Shown: positions 34,797 through 45,520, counted from the stretch's first letter. The stretch is 64,000 nucleotides of DNA from Lunularia cruciata (GCA_948567375.1 OX419756.1:61172552-61236551), one strand, 5' to 3'. The notes: a model not told the origin generated them from the letters alone. Program-made: numbers and translations.

Positions 34797-35473
34797 TGTA
34801 ACACCCATTTGTGCATGTGTGTGGTATTGTGATATTTAGCTTGGTATTACAAGTACTTAAGAGATATTATTTATATAGAGATAAAGGATGGTTCTATATT
34901 AGTCATGGTTAGCTAAAGTTAGTCATCGCTAAGATAGATCGGACCTTACTTTAGAGGAAGTAGAAAAGATGAGCACCACTATTTTGGATTTTAGTGTGTT
35001 GACTTGGTATTATTCCTAGGTGTTTGGCTTTGGGGAAAGAGTTGAGAACTCTTGGGCCCGCAAGCCTTTTTGTTTTGGATTCTTCTTTAGTCCAAGGATA
35101 GCCCATGTGAAGGAATCCTTGCTTTAGTGGTTGGGTCAAGATAAGGGGAATATGCCCATGTGAATGGATATTCCTTTCTACTTTTTGACTTTACTTGACT
35201 TTTAGTCTAGTAACTTGAGTTACTACGGTAATTAGTAACTTTGGTACGTAACTATTTCACAAGTATATAAACAAGGGGTAAGGAGGTACTCATCATCCTT
35301 TCATTTGCAACTATCTCTCTCTCATTGAGTTCTCTAGTGAGCAATGTCTTGAGTCTTGGAGTGTTAGCCTTGGAGGAGTATGATGGAGTTGGGGTTCCTT
35401 GCCTTCTTAGTCCATGGTGCGCTACCATAATAGCCATCAGAGGTTCATCCTGAGTGAGAGATAGGTCGGCTCA
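34797..35473 (+). repeat. A2 5' LTR with promoter motifs
   Basis: 677 bp. Two W-box cores TTGACT (35185-35190, 35195-35200), an 18-bp perfect palindrome TAGTAACTTGAGTTACTA (35208-35225) and a TATA box TATATAAA (35264-35271) lie in order, so transcription would start near 35295. W-boxes bind WRKY factors of stress responses; use here is inference. Confidence 0.85.
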
Positions 35474-38279
35474 CATTTTTGGTTCCGTTGCCGAGATAGA
35501 GGGAAATAGAGGGAAAGAGGGAGGTAGTGAAACCCAAGTGGCTCCTAATCCCAACAAAGGTAAGGGGATAACAACCATAGATGTGGTTGAGAGCAAGTAT
35601 GAGAAGGGAGAGTGCTCAAACTCCAAGGGTCTTAATTTGGAGCTTTTGGCACAAGAGAATAAGAGAGCTCGTTTTGCAGAGGATGTTCACTCTTCTCAAG
35701 GATTTACTTCAAGCAAGGATACTCCTATGTCTACTAGGAGCACTCGCACCTCAACACCATCAACAACAAAGACTCCAAGGAAGAAGTTGGGGATGGAGGA
35801 CTTCTTGATCTCAAAGCAACAATGGAACTACAATGTGTTGGAGGATGTTGGTAGTCACAAGGCTAACATCACAGTGGGCCAATTAATTGCTTTGAACCCT
35901 ACCTTGAGAAAGGAGCTTAGAGGTGGTTTGAGTTCTACAAGGAGCAAGAAGAAGAAGAAGGCAAAAGTTCCAGTATCAATGGGGGTGGTGGATGCCAAGC
36001 CAGCACCATGGGAAGCTTGTGAATATGCCTCCAAGATTGATGTGAGAGTGAATGGTCACAACATCAAGGATGCATTGGTTGATGGAGGATCAGCAGTGAA
36101 TGCCATGTCAGCAAGGTTGATGAAGAAGTTGGGTATGATACCCTCAAGACCTTCAACATTTGTGGTGAGCATGGCAAACAAGCAACAAGTTCGACCAATA
36201 GGGGTGATGGATAAGGTGGTAGTTTCAGTTATGGGAGTTCAAAATCTCATGACTTTCCAAGTCTTGAAGGATTCAAGCTATGACTTACTTCTTGGGAGGC
36301 CATGGTTGAGAGCAGCACACACAACTGATCGATGGTACAAAGGGTACTTGAGGATTGGACCATCAAACCATAGAGTCACTGTTCCTGTGACTAACACCAC
36401 CAACACTTCACATTCAGATACACCATCTTCTGATTATTGGGAATCAGATTCTGAAGAAGGAGCTTCAGGTGTGGACACAAGCATGGAAGAGGAGACTTCC
36501 ACGGAGGAGGATGAATCTGAATCTGATTCAGATGTGTATCCTTTGTGTGCTATGGATTTTGCACCTAAGCCAGAGGTTTTGAAGGACCCAGATAAATCAC
36601 CATTGACACTTGAGGAGGTAGAGAGAAGGTTATCTACCCTCAAGTATGGCCCAAATGTTACCAAGGAGGAGAAGGTGAGATTTGAGGAGATTTTCCGCAA
36701 GTTCATCCATGTGTTTGCTTTTAGTTACAAGGATTTGAAGGAAGTCACCTTGGAGGAGCACAAGATAGAGGTGGAGTCACATGCAAGACCAATCCGCCAA
36801 AAGCAACGTCGCATTAGCCCACCAATATCTTTGGTTGTGAAGGAGGAGATTGATAAGCTCAAGGAGGCTGGATTTATCTTTGAGGTGGAGAATTCAGAAT
36901 GGGTGTCTCCAATTGTCATTGTGAAGAAAAAGAATGGCAAGCTTTGGGTATGTGTGGATTACAAGAAACTCAATGCTGTTACCAAGAAGGACTACTACCC
37001 ATTGCCATTCATTGATGAGATCTTGGAGGAGGTTGCAGGTCATGAGAGGTACAGTTTTGGAGATGGTTATAGTGGATATAATCAAATCAAGATTGCACCA
37101 GAGCATCAACAACTCACCACATTCACCACACCTTGGGGAACTTACGCTTTCAAGGTCATGCCTTTTGGGCTTTGCAATGCTCCAGCCACATTCCAACGGT
37201 TCATGAACAAGGTATTTGAACCTTTCATTGGGAAATTTGTGAGAGATTTCATTGATGACTTTTGTGTCTATGGGAGCAAGGAGGAGCACTTTGAGCACCT
37301 AATCAAAGTCTTGCAATGCTTGGATGAGGCATCACTCAACCCCAAGAAGTGCATTTTTGGATGTGAAGAAGGTCTACTTTTGGGGCATATCATCTCCAAG
37401 GATGGAATAGCAGCTGATCTTGAGAAGGTGAGGAAAATCTCAGACCTTCCATTCCCTTCAAGCTTGACAAAGTTACGCCAATTCTTGGGGATGGTTGGGT
37501 ACTATAGGAGGTTCATCTTCTCATTTTCCAACAAGGCTTATGCATTGACCATCTACATGAAGAAGGGTGTAGATTACATGGTGATTTTGGAAGACAAGGA
37601 GGCTCTCAAAGCTTTTGAGGAGCTCAAGCAATCCCTTGTTGTAGCTCCAATTCTTGCTAAACCTGATTGGAGTAAACCTTTCATCCTCTACACTAATGCT
37701 TCTAATGTAGCTATAGGATGCACACTTAGTCAATTAGACCAAGATGAGCATGATCATCCAATAGCTTATGCTAGTAGGCAGATGGTTTCAGCAGAGAAGA
37801 ACTACTCTGTCACGGAGAGAGAAGGGTTGGCAATGATCTTTGGTCTCAAGAAGTTTAGACACTACTTGATTGGAGGGAAAGCCACCATTGTCACGGATCA
37901 CAAGGCTTTGAAGTACATCTTCAACAAGCCTAATGTTGAAGGGAGACTAGCAAGGTGGATGATACTCTTGTCTGAGTATGACTACACCATTGAAGATAGG
38001 CCAGGAAAGAAACATGCAAATGCTGATTTATTATCTAGAGCCTATGATCATGATGGAGATGAGCCAGTGGATGATTCCTTCCCGGATGAGGAGCTCATGA
38101 CAATCTCAGTCACTCAAGAGGTTCCAATGGAGTACAAGGAGATTGTGGATTTTGTGACAAAAGGTAACTATCCAAAAGGGATGCATGCTAGGGAGAGGAA
38201 GGCCCTTGCAGCAAGATCTAGACCTTACACAATGGTGGAGGATATTCTTTTTCACCAAGGAGCAGATGGTCTACTTTGA
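35454..38279 (+). CDS. pol: A2 pol: protease, reverse transcriptase and RNase H in one 941-codon frame
   Basis: The frame begins in the LTR (MRDRSAHIFG) and passes through the leader into the gag-protease linker because gag is deleted, so the true start is uncertain. Protease motif DALVDGGSAVNA (Asp at residue 210). Reverse transcriptase has VCVDYKKLN, GYSGYNQIKI, FGLCNAPATFQ and FVRDFIDDFCVYG near residue 600. RNase H follows, but its first catalytic Asp is Asn (LYTNAS near residue 747; A1 has LYTDAS). It ends at a TGA where A3 has CGA, and integrase continues in the same frame. Gag would have to come from another copy, and with the RNase H change the enzyme is probably inactive. Confidence 0.88.
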   Translation: MRDRSAHIFGSVAEIEGNRGKEGGSETQVAPNPNKGKGITTIDVVESKYEKGECSNSKGLNLELLAQENKRARFAEDVHSSQGFTSSKDTPMSTRSTRTSTPSTTKTPRKKLGMEDFLISKQQWNYNVLEDVGSHKANITVGQLIALNPTLRKELRGGLSSTRSKKKKKAKVPVSMGVVDAKPAPWEACEYASKIDVRVNGHNIKDALVDGGSAVNAMSARLMKKLGMIPSRPSTFVVSMANKQQVRPIGVMDKVVVSVMGVQNLMTFQVLKDSSYDLLLGRPWLRAAHTTDRWYKGYLRIGPSNHRVTVPVTNTTNTSHSDTPSSDYWESDSEEGASGVDTSMEEETSTEEDESESDSDVYPLCAMDFAPKPEVLKDPDKSPLTLEEVERRLSTLKYGPNVTKEEKVRFEEIFRKFIHVFAFSYKDLKEVTLEEHKIEVESHARPIRQKQRRISPPISLVVKEEIDKLKEAGFIFEVENSEWVSPIVIVKKKNGKLWVCVDYKKLNAVTKKDYYPLPFIDEILEEVAGHERYSFGDGYSGYNQIKIAPEHQQLTTFTTPWGTYAFKVMPFGLCNAPATFQRFMNKVFEPFIGKFVRDFIDDFCVYGSKEEHFEHLIKVLQCLDEASLNPKKCIFGCEEGLLLGHIISKDGIAADLEKVRKISDLPFPSSLTKLRQFLGMVGYYRRFIFSFSNKAYALTIYMKKGVDYMVILEDKEALKAFEELKQSLVVAPILAKPDWSKPFILYTNASNVAIGCTLSQLDQDEHDHPIAYASRQMVSAEKNYSVTEREGLAMIFGLKKFRHYLIGGKATIVTDHKALKYIFNKPNVEGRLARWMILLSEYDYTIEDRPGKKHANADLLSRAYDHDGDEPVDDSFPDEELMTISVTQEVPMEYKEIVDFVTKGNYPKGMHARERKALAARSRPYTMVEDILFHQGADGLL
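35480..35496 (+). promoter_or_regulatory. A2 primer-binding site (Asp-tRNA-like)
   Basis: TGGTTCCGTTGCCGAGA, a few bases after the LTR end. Athila-like elements commonly use TGGCGCCGTTGCCGGGGA. The match is good but not perfect, so the tRNA assignment is tentative. Confidence 0.65.
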
Positions 38280-38285
38280 AGAGCA

Positions 38286-39398
38286 GTGGGTAAGGAAGAG
38301 TCTATCCTACTCATAAAGGAGTTTCATGAAGGTTTAGTATGTGGAGGACACTTTGCAGGAAAGGTGACTGCTTTCAAGATTCTAGATGCAGGTTACCATT
38401 GGAGAGGGATTTTCAAGGATTGTCTTGATTATTGCAAAACTTGTCATGTTTGTCAAGCTTTTGCTAGAAAGTCTACATCCACTCCACCACTTAGATCAAT
38501 TCCATTGCTAGGACCTTTTGAGAAGTGGGGAGTTGATTTTGTAGGTCCTCTCAATAGAACCCCAAGGAACAATCGGTACATTGTGGTAGTTATTGATTAC
38601 CTTACCAAGTGGGTTGAGGCTAGACCATTGAGGGACAAGAATGAAGATGAATTTGGTAGATTTCTTTATGAACGCATTATCACTAGGTTTGGATGCCCTT
38701 TGGAGTTGGTTTCTGATAGAGGAGGAGAGTTTACAGGAAGCATTACTACAGCCATGCTACGACATTTCTCTATCACACATAGAGTAACTACATCCTATAA
38801 GCCAAATTCCAATGGCTTGGCAGAGAGAACCAATCAGACCTTGTGCATGATGTTGGCCAAAGATGCAGAAATGGAGGGGGCTAAACATCATTGGGACAAG
38901 AGGATTCATGCAGTTTTGTGGGAGTATAGGACAACCAAGAAGACTTCCACCGGATATTCTCCATTCCAATTGGTGTATGGTATTGAGTCTACCTTACCTA
39001 TTCACTTTGATCTTCCTACCTTCCAAAGCATTCATAGGAGATTGACGAAAGCACAAGGAAGTGATGCAGAGAAGTCAAGGAAGGATCAACTCATGGAGTT
39101 GGAAGAGGCAAGAGCAGTTGCTATGGTTTGAGTGGAGCAAGCCCAAAGGAAACAAAAGGAGAGATATGACAAGAGGCAAGGCAAGAAGAAGGTGGAGCCT
39201 TTCAAAGAAGGTGATTGGGTAATGTTGTTTGATTCCATTCGATTCAAGAGAGTGCAAAAGAAGTTTTTGCCTAAGTACTTTGGACCTTTCATAGTGGAGA
39301 AGGTGTGGGGCAATTACACCTATGATCTCAAGGAGTTGGGAGGAAGATACTTTGATAGGATTAACCATGATAAGTTGAAGATGTACCATAGAAGGTAG
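38286..39398 (+). pseudogene. pol: A2 integrase
   Basis: Same frame as the upstream pol, separated by one TGA; a second TGA at 39129-39131 splits off the C-terminal module (39132-39398). Zinc box FHEGLVCGGH / CKTCHVC; DDE triad in VDFVGPL, SDRGGEF and GLAERTNQTL; C-terminal KYFGPFIVEKVWGNYTYDL. No chromodomain. At the second stop A1 has CAA and A1' has GGA, while A3 shares TGA with A2, so that lesion predates A2. Confidence 0.85.
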
Positions 39399-39446
39399 AG
39401 AGACCTTCACTTTGAGGACAAAGTGAAAACTTAGTCCGGGGGTAAA

Positions 39447-40124
39447 TGTAACACCCATTTGTGCATGTGTGTGGTATTGTGATATTTAGCTTGGTATTAC
39501 AAGTACTTAAGAGATATTATTTATATAGAGATAAAGGATGGTTCTATATTAGTCATGGTTAGCTAAAGTTAGTCATAGCTAAGATAGATCGGACCTTACT
39601 TTAGAGGAAGTAGAAAAGATGAGCACCACTATTTTGGATTTTAGTGTGTTGACTTGGTATTATTCCTAGGTGTTTGGCTTTGGGGAAAGAGTTGAGAAAC
39701 TCTTGGGCCCGCAAGCCTTTTTGTTTTGGATTCTTCTTTAGTCCAAGGATAGCCCATGTGAAGGAATCCTTGCTTTAGTGGTTGGGTCAAGATAAGGGGA
39801 ATATGCCCATGTGAATGGATATTCCTTTCTACTTTTTGACTTTACTTGACTTTTAGTCTAGTAACTTGAGTTACTACGGTAATTAGTAACTTTGGTACGT
39901 AACTATTTCACAAGTATATAAAAAAGGGGTGAGGAGGTACTCATCATCCTTTCATTTGCAACTATCTCTCTCTCATTGAGTTCTCTAGTGAGCAATGTCT
40001 TGAGTCTTGGAGTGTTAGCCTTGGAGGAGTATGATGGAGTTGGGGTTCCTTGCCTTCTTAGTCCATGGTGCGCTACCATAATAGCCATCAGAGGTTCATC
40101 TTGAGTGAGAGACAGGCCGGCTCA
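39447..40124 (+). repeat. A2 3' LTR
   Basis: 678 bp, preceded by the polypurine tract CCGGGGGTAAA (39436-39446). It ends CTCA directly against B2 gag sequence. Confidence 0.92.
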
Positions 40125-40144
40125 CAGGGCTGTCTACCCTATCT

Positions 40145-41272
40145 TCAAAAATCAATTGGGCGTGGTGCACTCTGCTGCACTCTAGAAGAAGTGACAACCG
40201 TGGATGAGGTCTCTCTACCAAATCCAGATGTCACCACTCTCTCCTCTACCATGTTGAGCTCAATATGCTCGGCCAAACCAAAGACTACTACCAAAGTGGG
40301 CGAAGTAGCGTGCAACAACGTAGCATCACGAACTCTACGTCGCAACTCCCTGTCCAGTATCCCATTATCAAAACCGGACTGCTTGGGCCTAGTAACTCCC
40401 TGAGTAAAACTGATCAGCCGCCTCATGCGAGTGTATGCCTCGCATAGGCTCTCTCCAGCCTTCCGCTGGAACTCCTGCAAGCTCCTCAGCTTGTCAGTCC
40501 GCAGTCCCTGGTAGTTCTGCCTCAAACATAGGAAGAACTCCACCATGGGGTTAAACTCCGGTACCACACCACCTCCTGCAGCGATACGTCCACTCGTAGT
40601 AGCACTATCTCCAACTAGTGCACCTCCACTAGCTCCACCCACACTACTTGAGCTAGAACGCGTAGGTATAGCCGATCTACTCCTGGCCACCAAGCCTGAA
40701 GTGATGGAGACATAGTGTGGAGACCAATATTGTCTCCATAACTCAATCTCCTCCAAATGAGCTCTCCTGAACTCATGGTAGTCATCCATCGGTGGACCCT
40801 TTAAGTGCTGAAACAACCCCTTCCATGCCATGAAGGGTGTGAACAAAGTCGGGTTCTGCATCTGCTGCGGATCACACCAACTATCGAACTCTTGGATAAA
40901 GTCATCCAACTCAATGGTACCCACTATACCAGAGTAACGCCTAGGGCCTTTGGAGGCCCCATAAATCTTGTCCATGTCCCACAACAACGGTGCGGACACA
41001 CCAAGTGCACTCTCAACTGAATCAGCTCCTGTGTCGAACTCCAACTCAGAGTCAATCTCCTCCCTCACTGGGACCTGAGATACAGGTTGATACCGAGCAC
41101 TACTCCGAGTAAACCCACTACGTACTGCAGGGCTAACTCCTCTGAAATCTCCAAAGAACTCCGTCGTGACCAAGTAACTGCAACAACAAACCCGAACCAC
41201 CAACTGCAACCGCAAGTCGCAACCGCAAGTACCCCACCAAGTGCCAACACCACCACGTGCCAACACCACCAA
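40145..41272 (-). pseudogene. gag: B2 gag, truncated
   Basis: A 375-codon frame equal to residues 1-350 of B1 gag plus an N-terminal extension (MVVLARGGVGTWWGTCG). It includes the capsid-like part (IELDDFIQEFDSWCD, YTRMRRLISFTQGVT). The zinc knuckles are lost at the A2 junction, and a short frame change is visible relative to B1 around 40380 (KPKQSGFDN in place of KAQAIQFWY). Confidence 0.85.
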
Positions 41273-42515
41273 GTGCCAATACTAACTAAGCACCACCTAC
41301 TAATGTAACTCTAACCGAGATAACTACACTAGGAGGAAGGGCAACTTGTAACCTGCCATCATAACACGCACTCTCATGGTCTGCAGGTCATCACTTCCTA
41401 CCTCATCAAAGAGAAACAAAGGTAGTCTGACTGGTCATCACTGTAGCCTCACCACCGAGAGCACACCAGAGCACCAACGCTCAAAAGTCAAGGCACCTCA
41501 CACAAACGTGGTGCACAAATAGGAAGCAGAGAATGGAGGGGATCCAATCACAAGAAATCTAAACAAAAACCCTCCATCTCATAACACAACACGGGACTGA
41601 CTTTGCCACCATTTTGCATTTGACATAAGAGCAGTTCGGATCTAAGTCCTAAGCTACCAGGATCACCAAGAATGGGATCAAACTGCCTCTCCTAGCCAAA
41701 GCTACATGTGTATAGATAAGAGTGGCGCAGTCACTAGGATAACAAGTGAAGGTGGACCAGTTGGCTAGGGCACTAGTCTAGAAACAAGAGATCTAGGGGT
41801 CAAACCCTGTTGCGCACAATCTAGCAAGAATGGCAGATTTTGCCAACCAATGACCAAGATCTACTCTAAACTAGCTAGCCTCACGCTAGCAAGCTGGCTT
41901 GCTGGCCCTTCTAGGCCTTCGTAGCCTCTCATAGCCCATAGCCCTGTGCCTCGGAACGCCAAAATTTAGCCAAATGAGGCCTTTCTTGTTGCCACTTCGA
42001 ACCTCCTCCAAAATTGGTGAAACTTCTCCAAATCTGCAAAAGTCCTCCAAACTAGCAAAAGTCCTCCAAATCTGGCCCAAAATCTAACGTAAATCTGACG
42101 TAAAATCTGACATAAACCCTAAAGATGGCTGTCTGCCAAATCCCCCGCTAACTTTCCACTCGAGCCAAATTGACAACACGGGTTTTTCCAAATCACAAAT
42201 TCATGAGAAGAGCTTCCCAACTCCACCTTCAATTTCACTTTCTGAGCCCAACTCGCAGCAAATTGGTCCTGCTTTCACCTCTTGAGCTCAAAATCATAAC
42301 CACTGCTTGAAAATTGCTCCTTCTTTGCTCAAAATTTGGCCAGCGCTTCCGCACACCGTCCGCCTAACTGCCAAATCTGCATCACTTGAACGAGCTTCTA
42401 CACACTAGGGAAACACAAAACTTGAATCAAGCTACCATGATCCACCGAGCTTGGAGATACCACCAACACTCAACGTTCCTGCACCCGATTTCCCCCTGAC
42501 TTCACTTCTCTGATG
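41273..42515 (-). other. B2 untranslated leader
   Basis: About 1.2 kb between gag and block P, parallel to 52854-54142 of B1. No coding frame. Contains the tRNA-like stretch listed separately and imperfect repeats of CAAAACTTCTCCAAATCTG type near 42010-42070. Confidence 0.7.
41747..41818 (+). repeat. tRNA-like (Pol III promoter-like) segment in B2 leader
   Basis: GGACCAGTTGGCTAGGGC resembles an A box (TRGYNNANNNGG) and GGGGTCAAACCCTG resembles a B box (GGTTCGANNCC), 30-odd bases apart as in tRNA genes and SINE heads. Same segment in B1 at 53352-53422. It is on the strand opposite to the RE-B genes. Confidence 0.5.
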
Positions 42516-42964
42516 TAATCAGATTGCTTAACACTCTCAACTCAACTCAGCTCAGATCAGTACTTGATCTGTCACTCTATAAACTGCCAACAACTGGGCA
42601 CTAATTATAGTCAAGCCACATTCACTCAAGCATAGAGAATCCAGGTGACGCTCGCCGGCCTCTGTCCACCATAGCCAAGAACTCGAAGGCTCAACATCAG
42701 AGAAGTGAGCTCTCTAGAGCTCACTTCGAAACTATACCCCCTGGACTCGAGCTAGCACTAAAACCCTAACGGTCCCACTGACGGCACACTCGACCGTGCA
42801 AATGATGCAAAGGGATGGTGGGCCCCACCGTGAAGTCAGTACCCCAAACACAAAATCTAACCGTCGGAAAGTAGTCTCTAAGAAACTGCTAGAATAACTC
42901 TAACTACTATCACTGGAACTCCAATGTCCGAGCATCTAGATGTAGAACTACAAATGGCATGACA
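42516..42964 (-). repeat. B2 block P (5' terminal repeat)
   Basis: 449 bp, same length and ends as P in B1. Starts on the minus strand with TGTCATGCC. No Q block lies between it and the leader. Confidence 0.88.
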
Positions 42965-43700
42965 AAGAGTCTTGGGAGAGTTTGACTTCAGCACTCATTG
43001 AGAACTTTCTCCTTGATGAGAGTTATGAGAGACTGATGAGTGAGGTTACCTTTCTCAAACAAGGAGATGGAGAGAAAGTGAGAGTCTATGTAGAAAGAGT
43101 GGAAAAGTTAGAGTCCAAATTTCGCATAGTGTTGAGGAAGGGTGGGGAGAATGTGGAGACTTCTATGATTAGCATAGGAGCCATGCTCACCAAGAATTTT
43201 GTGTGAGGGTTGAGACCACAAATTAGAAGTAAGGTGAGATATGAGGAACCTTCTTCCAAGGTTGTAGCTATCAAGATTGCAATTTGTATGGAGGAGAGTT
43301 TGGAAGGGGATGAGAGTGATTTGGTGGTGAAGGAGGTTGTGCATCCTCCTCAAGGCTACAAGTATGGTGGAACTTCTGATACTTTGGTGGCAAGGGTTGC
43401 ACCACAAGTAGTAGTTGCTCCTATTCTTGCACCTCCACCAAAGGATCCACTTCAAACCATCACAAAACAACTTGCAGATCTCTAGATCAATATGGTGCAA
43501 CTATGGGAGAAGAGAGAGGTGGATCAGAATGTAGGCAGAGGGTCTAGGAGTTATAGAAACTATCCATATAAAAGAGGGAAACCAGCCAACAGTTTCAATG
43601 ATAGAAATTGTTTTGGTTGTGGAGGAAGAGGCCATATCTAAAGGAATTGCCCAAATTCCACTTACCATGGAGGAAGGGGTTATGAGGGAGCCAATAGAGA
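42965..43700 (+). pseudogene. gag: A3 gag continued, with zinc knuckle
   Basis: WESLTSALIENFLLDESYERL is the conserved capsid segment of plant gypsy gags. ELKs and a Pro-rich tail follow, then a zinc knuckle C-FG-C-GGRG-H-IxRN-C at 43610-43650 broken by an in-frame TAA in place of one residue. A second stop (TGA) lies at 43204. Dead copy. Confidence 0.8.
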
Positions 43701-43833
43701 GAAAGAGGGAGGTAGTGAAACCCAAGTGGCTCCTAATCCAAACAAAGGTAAGGGAATAGCATCCATAGATGTGGTTGAGAGCAAGTATGAGAAGGGAGAG
43801 TGATCAAACTCCAAGGGTCTTAATTAGGAGCCT

Positions 43834-44672
43834 TTGGCACAAGAGAAGAAGAGAGCTCGTTTTGTAGAGGATGTTCACTCTTCCCAAGGATTTACTCCAA
43901 GCAAGGATACTCCTATTTCTACTAGGAGCACTCGCACCTCAACACCATCAACAACAAAGACTCCAAGGAAGAAGTTGGGGATGGAGGACTTTTGGATCTC
44001 AAAGCAACAATGGATCTACAATGTGTTGGAGGATGTTGGTAGTCGTAAGGCTAACATCACAGTGGGTCAATTGATTGTTTTGAACCCTACCTTGAGAAAG
44101 GAGCTTAGAGGTGGTTTGAGTTCTACAAGGGGCAAGAGGAAGAAGAAGGCAAAAGCTCCAATATCAATGGGGGTGGTGGATGCCAAGCCAGCACCATGGG
44201 AGGCTTGTGAATATGCCTCCAAGATTGATGTGAGAGTGAATGGTCACAACATCAAGGATGCATTGGTTGGTGGAGGATCAGCAATTAATGCCATGTCAGA
44301 AAGGTTGATGAAGAAGTCTGGTATGATACCCTCAAGACCTTCAACATTTGTGGTGAGCATGGCAAACAAGCAACAAGTTCGGCCAGTAGGGGTGATGGAT
44401 AAAGTGGTAGTTTCAGTTATGGGAGTTCAAAATCTCATGACTTTCCAAGTCTTGAAGGACTCAAGCTATGACTTACTTCTTGGGAGGCCATGGTTGAGAG
44501 CAGCACGCACAACTGATTGATGGCACAAAGGGTACTTGAGGATTGGGCCATCAAACCATAGAGTCACAGCTCTTGTGACTAACACCACCAACACTTCACA
44601 TTCAGATACACCATCTTCTGATTATTAGAAATCATAATCTGAAGAAGGAGCTTTAGGTGTGGACACAAGCAT
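43834..44672 (+). pseudogene. pol: A3 protease region, catalytic Asp lost, cut by B1
   Basis: A 228-codon frame collinear with A2 residues 66-295. The active site reads ALVGGGSAINA, so the catalytic Asp is Gly. A TGA follows at about 44519, and B1 inserts at 44672 in the acidic linker (ACACAAGCAT), where A2 reads straight through. Confidence 0.88.
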
Positions 44673-44778
44673 TGTCTTGCGTATATACATCGCTACACAA
44701 CATACATCGCTGTCAACATCATACACTATAAAAGCACAACTCACACATAAGTCATACATAGACTCTAAAGTGCCACAA
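44673..44778 (-). repeat. B1 block Q' (outermost 3' repeat)
   Basis: 106 bp, on the minus strand from TTGTGGCACTTTAGAG to GCAAGACA. It lies outside the 3' P block and forms the integrated end of the element next to the target duplication. Confidence 0.88.
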
Positions 44779-45227
44779 TAATCAGATTGCTTAACACTTT
44801 CAACTCAACTCAACTCAGATCAGTACTTGATCTGTCACTCTATAAACTGCCAACAACTAGGCACTGATTACAGTCAAGCCACACCCACTCAAGCATAGAG
44901 AATCCAGGTGACGCTCGCCGGCCTCTGTCCACCATAGCCAGGAACTCGAAGGCTCAACATCAGAGAAGTGAGCTCTCTGGAGCTCACTTCGAAACTATAC
45001 CCCCTGGACTCGAGCTAGCCCTGAAACCCTAACGGTCCCGCTGACGGCACACTCGACGGTGCAAACGGTGCAAAGTGACGGTGGGCCCCACCGTGAAGTC
45101 AGTACCCCGAACACAAAATCTAACCATCGGAAAGTAGTCCCTGAGAAACAGCTAGAATAACTCTAACTACCATCACTGGAACTCCAGTGTCCGAGCATCT
45201 AGATGCGGAACTACAAATGGCGTGACA
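44779..45227 (-). repeat. B1 3' block P
   Basis: 449 bp, minus-strand start TGTCACGCC, end GCAATCTGATTA. Contains a perfect inverted repeat (44965-44990: GAAGTGAGCTC, loop TCTG, GAGCTCACTTC), conserved in the other P copies with small loop changes. Confidence 0.9.
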
Positions 45228-45229
45228 AC

Positions 45230-45352
45230 TGTCATGCGTATATACATCGCTACACAACATACATCGCTACACAACATACATCGCTGTCAACATCATACAC
45301 TATAAAAGCACAACTCACACATAAGTCATACATAGACTCTAAAGTGCCACAA
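45230..45352 (-). repeat. B1 inner block Q
   Basis: 123 bp. Same as Q' plus one extra 17-bp tandem unit (ATCGCTACACAACATAC). It directly follows the polypurine tract on the minus strand. Confidence 0.88.
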
Positions 45353-45364
45353 TCGCCCCCCTAG
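45353..45364 (-). promoter_or_regulatory. B1 polypurine tract
   Basis: CTAGGGGGGCGA on the minus strand, adjacent to block Q. It is the expected primer for plus-strand DNA synthesis, which would place the functional 3' repeat start at Q rather than at P. Confidence 0.75.
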
Positions 45365-45520
45365 CTGGCGGTTAGGTCCCTCTAACTCCAGATAGCCATC
45401 TACTCTAAGTATATGGTATACCCTTTAATGGGCAAAGATCAGGAGGCCGGGTGCTATGGAGCCCCATCGTTAGTCGCCTGTCTGCAATCTATACCATATA
45501 AAGAATGAACTAGCTATAGG

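Larger units (their letters stand above)
34797..40124 (+). mobile_element. RE-A copy A2, youngest RE-A, gag deleted, no TSD
   Basis: LTRs 34797-35473 and 39447-40124 are nearly identical (about eight differences by eye) and share a deletion of CACATGCTTA-type sequence that other RE-A LTRs keep. Flanks do not match (TGTCC left, CAGGG right): the left neighbour is H2 and the right neighbour is B2. Between primer site and protease linker the whole gag is missing, so the long pol frame opens right after the leader. Confidence 0.9.
40125..42964 (-). mobile_element. RE-B copy B2, 5' third only
   Basis: Matches B1 51764-54591 nearly base for base: gag N-terminal part, long leader, and block P (42516-42964, 449 bp, same length as in B1). 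Its 5' end (TGTCATGCC on the minus strand) is flush with A3 gag at 42965. Its 3' part is missing at the A2 junction. Confidence 0.9.

Noticed and set aside
33940-34839. 299-codon open frame in H2
   Set aside because: Low-complexity CT-rich repeat that runs across the H2/A2 junction into an LTR, so it cannot be a conserved gene.
34792-40129. Target-site duplication of A2
   Set aside because: TGTCC on the left and CAGGG on the right do not match, even allowing for a shift of a few bases.
44673-45352. Idea that B1 alone inserted from a circular two-LTR form
   Set aside because: B0 has the same Q-P-Q end and B2 the same P-only 5' end, so the arrangement is a family property and not a one-off event.
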